Shown here piece after piece: positions 15,456 through 18,130 of a DNA stretch of 18,130 bases (position 1 is the first letter of the stretch; each line of letters begins with the position of its first letter). A program made the position numbers and the translations under genes. Origin of the DNA: Xanthobacteraceae bacterium (lineage in GTDB: Bacteria > Pseudomonadota > Alphaproteobacteria > Rhizobiales > Xanthobacteraceae); the NCBI GenBank assembly GCA_030037185.1, contig JASHRR010000805.1, positions 1 through 18,130 of the forward strand, given 5' to 3'. The notes beneath the pieces were generated by a model. That model had not been told where the DNA came from. It searched no databases and saw only the letters and a list, made by a program, of their open reading frames with translations.

Positions 15456-15678
15456 CGAGCGTGCCGTCAGGAGTGCGATGGCCGCGGCAATGCACCGGGC
15501 TGCCGCGCGCCGGATACGCGCTGCTCCAGGGTGCCCACAAAGTGCCGAGAGCAGCGTCGCTCTGCTAGGCTCCCCTGCGAGCACGGGAACATCCTGGCCG
15601 TCGCACGCAATCACCTGATCGCCAACAGTCGCCCCCTCGCATAGACATCCGCCCCGCGGGTCGTGACGAAATTGTCTC

Positions 15679-16402
15679 CTACTGCGGTCCACCCGCTCGA
15701 CATGCAAGTTGTACCACCTGGACGTCCATCGAGGTAACGGCCTTTTTTGCGGGCAGGGAGCTCCCCGGAGAGGTTTTTGGCCATTGTGTCTGCAGCCTGT
15801 CGCCAGGGTCCCAACGGGTCAACATCGATCTTAACGAGGTCTGGTTTGGGTCACGGGCTGCCTTCACCCCCATGTGGGCATCGCGAGCGGTTCTACCCGA
15901 GATAGCTGACGACTTCCCGCAATGCCCAAGGTCGGTCGCGGTAGATACAAGGGACGGAGATTGCTCCCCGCCCCCCGTACAGGCAAGGTCGAGGACTGGC
16001 GCCCCGGTTTAGGTTCGAAGTTTGTTTTCACCGTTTCTCGCCCTTTCATTTGCGAGTGTCACATGATCCGACGTTCACCACCGCGGCTTTTTGCCGAAGC
16101 GGCTCGGACTGGTTTGAGACCTGCGCCTGAACGCCGGTCCCGAGGGGCCCACCCTCATCTTCTACGCAGCTGTACAGCACGGCTTAGCTCATGATGAACT
16201 CCTTCCGTGCCTCTGCGGCACAACAAACCCCATCAGGTGGCGGCCAGCCCGACCCCGGACAGAAGCACGAGCGCCGCGGAACGGATGACCCGCGAGTGGA
16301 GAGGGGGATTGACAAACCCCCGGCCCGTTAGTTGGGACGGTTCACTAGACCTTTCCCATGGGGACTCTCACCTCCTATTCTTTGCCAGCTTGCCCGGCGC
16401 AC
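15679..16402 (-). mobile_element. probable 5' half of a group II intron RNA
   Basis: On the minus strand the stretch begins at 16402 with gtgcgcc, fitting the GUGYG 5' end of group II introns. It continues with gaggtgagagtcc, a leader-like pattern common in domain I, and shows no supported gene for 700 nt, about the length of domains I-III. At its far end a short frame starts at ATG 15729 (MDVQVVQLACRAGG) and stops at 15679. It may be the first codons of the intron-encoded protein, cut short. Recognition is from memory of related sequences and no fold was computed. The 3' half with domains V-VI is not visible. Confidence 0.5.
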
Positions 16403-16644
16403 TCAGCTCCGGGTCAAGGACTGCCGGTATGCCTGCTGCGGCAGCGCGACCGGTGTGCCCCAGTAGCTGACGTGTTATTGCACCGCACGAAGTGGGCGGG
16501 TCGGGCCATCGGACCTTGGCTGATTTCGCAATCGGCTGGCTACTCCTCTTAAGGTCCTGGCATTGCCGATCAGGTGCGGTGCGACACCGATGGCGGAGGA
16601 TCAGATAAATTCCGGGCTTGTGCTCAAGAGACGCCGGCAAGGGA

Positions 16645-16947
16645 CTAGCGTATTAGGCCCCTCTCATACGCAAGAAGGCGCTCGGTCAGCCCTTCTGGAT
16701 TCGGCAAAGCGACGAGATGGCCACCGGGAATTTCCTCCACATCCTTTCCGAGCCTTAAACGCGCGACACGTCGTTGAAATTCGACCGGGAAAAAACGGTC
16801 ATCTCTCGCCGAAAGAACATCAATGGGGATGTCGGGCCAGCGTTCGAAGCGACAGGGCTCGCCGAAAACGGCGTCGGCTTCCTCGCGTGGTTGTTCCGGG
16901 CCGGCGCGCAGCACGTCCTGCGGAACGTCCGCCGCAATCGCGTTGAT
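16645..16947 (-). pseudogene. C-terminal fragment of an alpha/beta hydrolase
   Basis: About 100 codons encode the end of an alpha/beta-hydrolase-fold protein. The WPDIPIDVLSARDDRFFP motif carries the acid residue region, VEFQRRVARLRLG follows, and EEIPGGHLVALPNPE holds the catalytic His. The frame is closed by a stop just upstream of about 16947, and the nucleophile-elbow half is missing, so no active enzyme can be made. Close relatives act on esters or related small molecules, but this cannot be specified. It is one of several gene ends stranded in this part of the window. Confidence 0.75.
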
Positions 16948-17204
16948 TTAGCTCAAATCCGACAACTATTGATGGGTGCGGTAGCTGACTGTGTAGTTCG
17001 CGAAGAGCGACATCCGCACATGATCGGACAGACTCGTCGTCTGCATCTAGGGCAAGTCCTTGGCACGATAGATTTCAACCATGCGGTTGCTGATCCCGCA
17101 TAGACAACGAGCTTGCGCGGCTTTTTTGCCAATAAGACCATCAAGGACTTTCAGCCCTTGAAGAGCTATCATGAACAACGCCACAAGGAGGGCGCTGCTG
17201 CATC

Positions 17205-17440
17205 ATGAAACTGGCCGTGCCAATGGTCGGTGAGGTACTTCCTGGCGGCGACAAGGTGTTTACCATGCCCGACGTCTCGTGTGTGTACAGCCACTGAACA
17301 AGCCGGGAAAGTCAATTCCGGTGCAATATCGTGCTCGATGCTAATCGCAATATCGCAATCCCGGCCAAGGTGTCGTTCATCGCCACGCAGGCCCAATTCA
17401 CCCCGAAAACCGTGAAGACCGAGAACGCACAAGCTACTGT
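17205..17440 (+). pseudogene. fragment of a HlyD-family membrane fusion protein
   Basis: This is a piece of the periplasmic adaptor of an ABC- or MFS-linked export system. The reading MKLAVPMVGEVLPGGDKVFT then MPDVSCVYSH ends in a stop. Another frame supplies EQAGKVNSGA, and the first frame resumes with IVLDANRNIAIPAKVSFIAT and QAQFTPKTVKTENA. These pieces follow the normal order of the adaptor's beta-barrel region (AQFTPK.V.T is a well-known landmark). The match stops near 17430, where remnants of a minus-strand intron protein begin shortly after. Both ends of the gene are missing. Confidence 0.72.
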
Positions 17441-17474
17441 TCCGCATCCGAGTCATGCCGCTGAACGCGTCTTG

Positions 17475-18130
17475 CAGCGATCGACGTTGATATGATCGTA
17501 GAGCGCAGTGAACCGTCGCTGCTTCAGGGCATGGCTGTTGGTCGATACGGCGTGGTACCTGAAGCAGCCGTCGACGACCTGTTTGAGCCATTTCCCGTGC
17601 TCGTGGATCGGCCGGTGCATCCGCCGAAATTCCCTGCGTGACCTCCTGGAGCTTTGCCCGCATGCGGTCGCGCCGGGACTTCCGTTTGATCAGGAAGCGA
17701 CCCCGGCGGGATGTTCCGCAAACGAAGACGCGAGTAGGCCAGCGGAGTTGCACCGCCAGCCTCTCTTCGGCGGGGTGCATTTCAAGCTGGCATTCTGCCA
17801 GTCGCGCTTGAAGCTCGGCCTTCAGGGCTTGAGCTTCTTGCTCGGTCCGGCAGTGCACCAGACCATCGTCTGCATACCGACACCACGGGAGGTCAGGATG
17901 CGTCCGTACCATCCAGGAGTCGAATGCGTAGTGCATAAACAGGTTCGATAGAATCGGGCTGACGACACCGCCTTGCGGGGTGCCACGTTTGCGTTCAACC
18001 ACGGTTCCGTCGTTCTGCTCCATAGGCGCCGTCAGCCATCGTTCGATGTAGAGCAACGCCCATTTGCACGTCACATGCTTCCGGACAGCCCGCAGCAAGA
18101 GTGCGTGGTCAATGTTATCAAACAGTCCTT
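17475..18130 (-). pseudogene. ltrA: group II intron reverse transcriptase/maturase, frameshifted and apparently chimeric
   Basis: The frame is open to the window edge, beginning GLFDNIDHALLLRAV, which carries an RT-domain catalytic-type Asp. It continues with RGTPQGGVVSPILSNLF and the active-site YADD in WCRYADDGLVHC, up to CQLEMHP (about 17772). There the expected thumb sequence is absent and the text jumps to FVCGTSRRGRFLIKRKSRRD. After a frameshift near 17635 comes RRMHRPIHEHGKWLKQVVDG then CFRYHAVSTNSHALKQRRF, typical of the maturase end of what seems a different RT subgroup. The DNA endonuclease or C-terminal tail and intron domains V-VI are missing. The enzyme cannot be functional. The 5' part lies outside the window. 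Confidence 0.85.

Noticed and set aside
15039..15644. 201-codon plus-strand frame right of the receptor
   Set aside because: No motif or start signal; it is the complement of the minus-strand secreted-protein fragment and looks like a chance open frame.
15970..16020. tRNA-like ggttcgaa near a possible T-loop
   Set aside because: No acceptor, D or anticodon stems could be built around it, and it lies in the probable intron RNA.
17160..18130. Reverse transcriptase as part of a retron or defence system
   Set aside because: The QGGVVSP and YADD context and maturase-type C-terminus are those of group II intron proteins, and the frame is broken; no msr/msd-like RNA or effector gene is nearby.

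Overview
The window looks like chromosomal DNA of a GC-rich alphaproteobacterium of the Bradyrhizobium/Nitrobacteraceae type. The clues are an AcpXL-type acyl carrier protein with its very-long-chain lipid A partner genes, Irr/ICE-like iron-control palindromes, a FixK/FNR-type box ahead of a cytochrome c, and rhizobial-style mobile-element debris. This placement is inferred from gene families read by eye, not from a database search.

Left part (1-6860), mostly intact genes. An MHS-family MFS transporter (1-1326, +) converges on a minus-strand operon read acpXL (3177-3458), fabZXL-like (2657-3160), fabF2XL-like (1457-2641). The operon stops there: the catalytic ketosynthase, dehydrogenase and acyltransferase genes that usually follow in rhizobia are absent, and the one ketosynthase present lacks its nucleophilic cysteine. 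Divergent from acpXL is a short RlpA-like protein (3789-4313, +). Then come a run of hairpins, a membrane-anchored M15-like peptidase (minus) and a periplasmic metallo-beta-lactamase-fold hydrolase (+), which ends in a clear hairpin.

Middle part (6860-10014), an eroded island. It holds a tyrosine-recombinase (P4-type) integrase broken by several frameshifts and lacking its catalytic C-terminus. A small secreted cytochrome c with a FixK-like box about 160 nt upstream follows, then two unrecognised small ORFs and the tail of an EntS-like MFS exporter.

Iron or nutrient uptake part (10015-14956). A minus-strand exbB-exbD-tonB operon, with an ATGA overlap between exbB and exbD, is divergent from a TonB-dependent receptor. 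The AT-rich intergenic space carries two GAA-N3-TTC-type palindromes, one matching the Irr ICE pattern at 13 of 14 defined positions. Together these genes make a self-contained energised outer-membrane uptake module, probably iron-controlled.

Right part (14957-18130), a graveyard of gene pieces. It contains a degraded secreted-protein fragment, what looks like the 5' half of a group II intron RNA (minus strand), the C-terminal piece of an alpha/beta hydrolase, a broken HlyD-type membrane-fusion-protein fragment, and an apparently chimeric, frameshifted group II intron reverse transcriptase running off the window edge. I found no CRISPR array, tRNA, rRNA or convincing new defence system.
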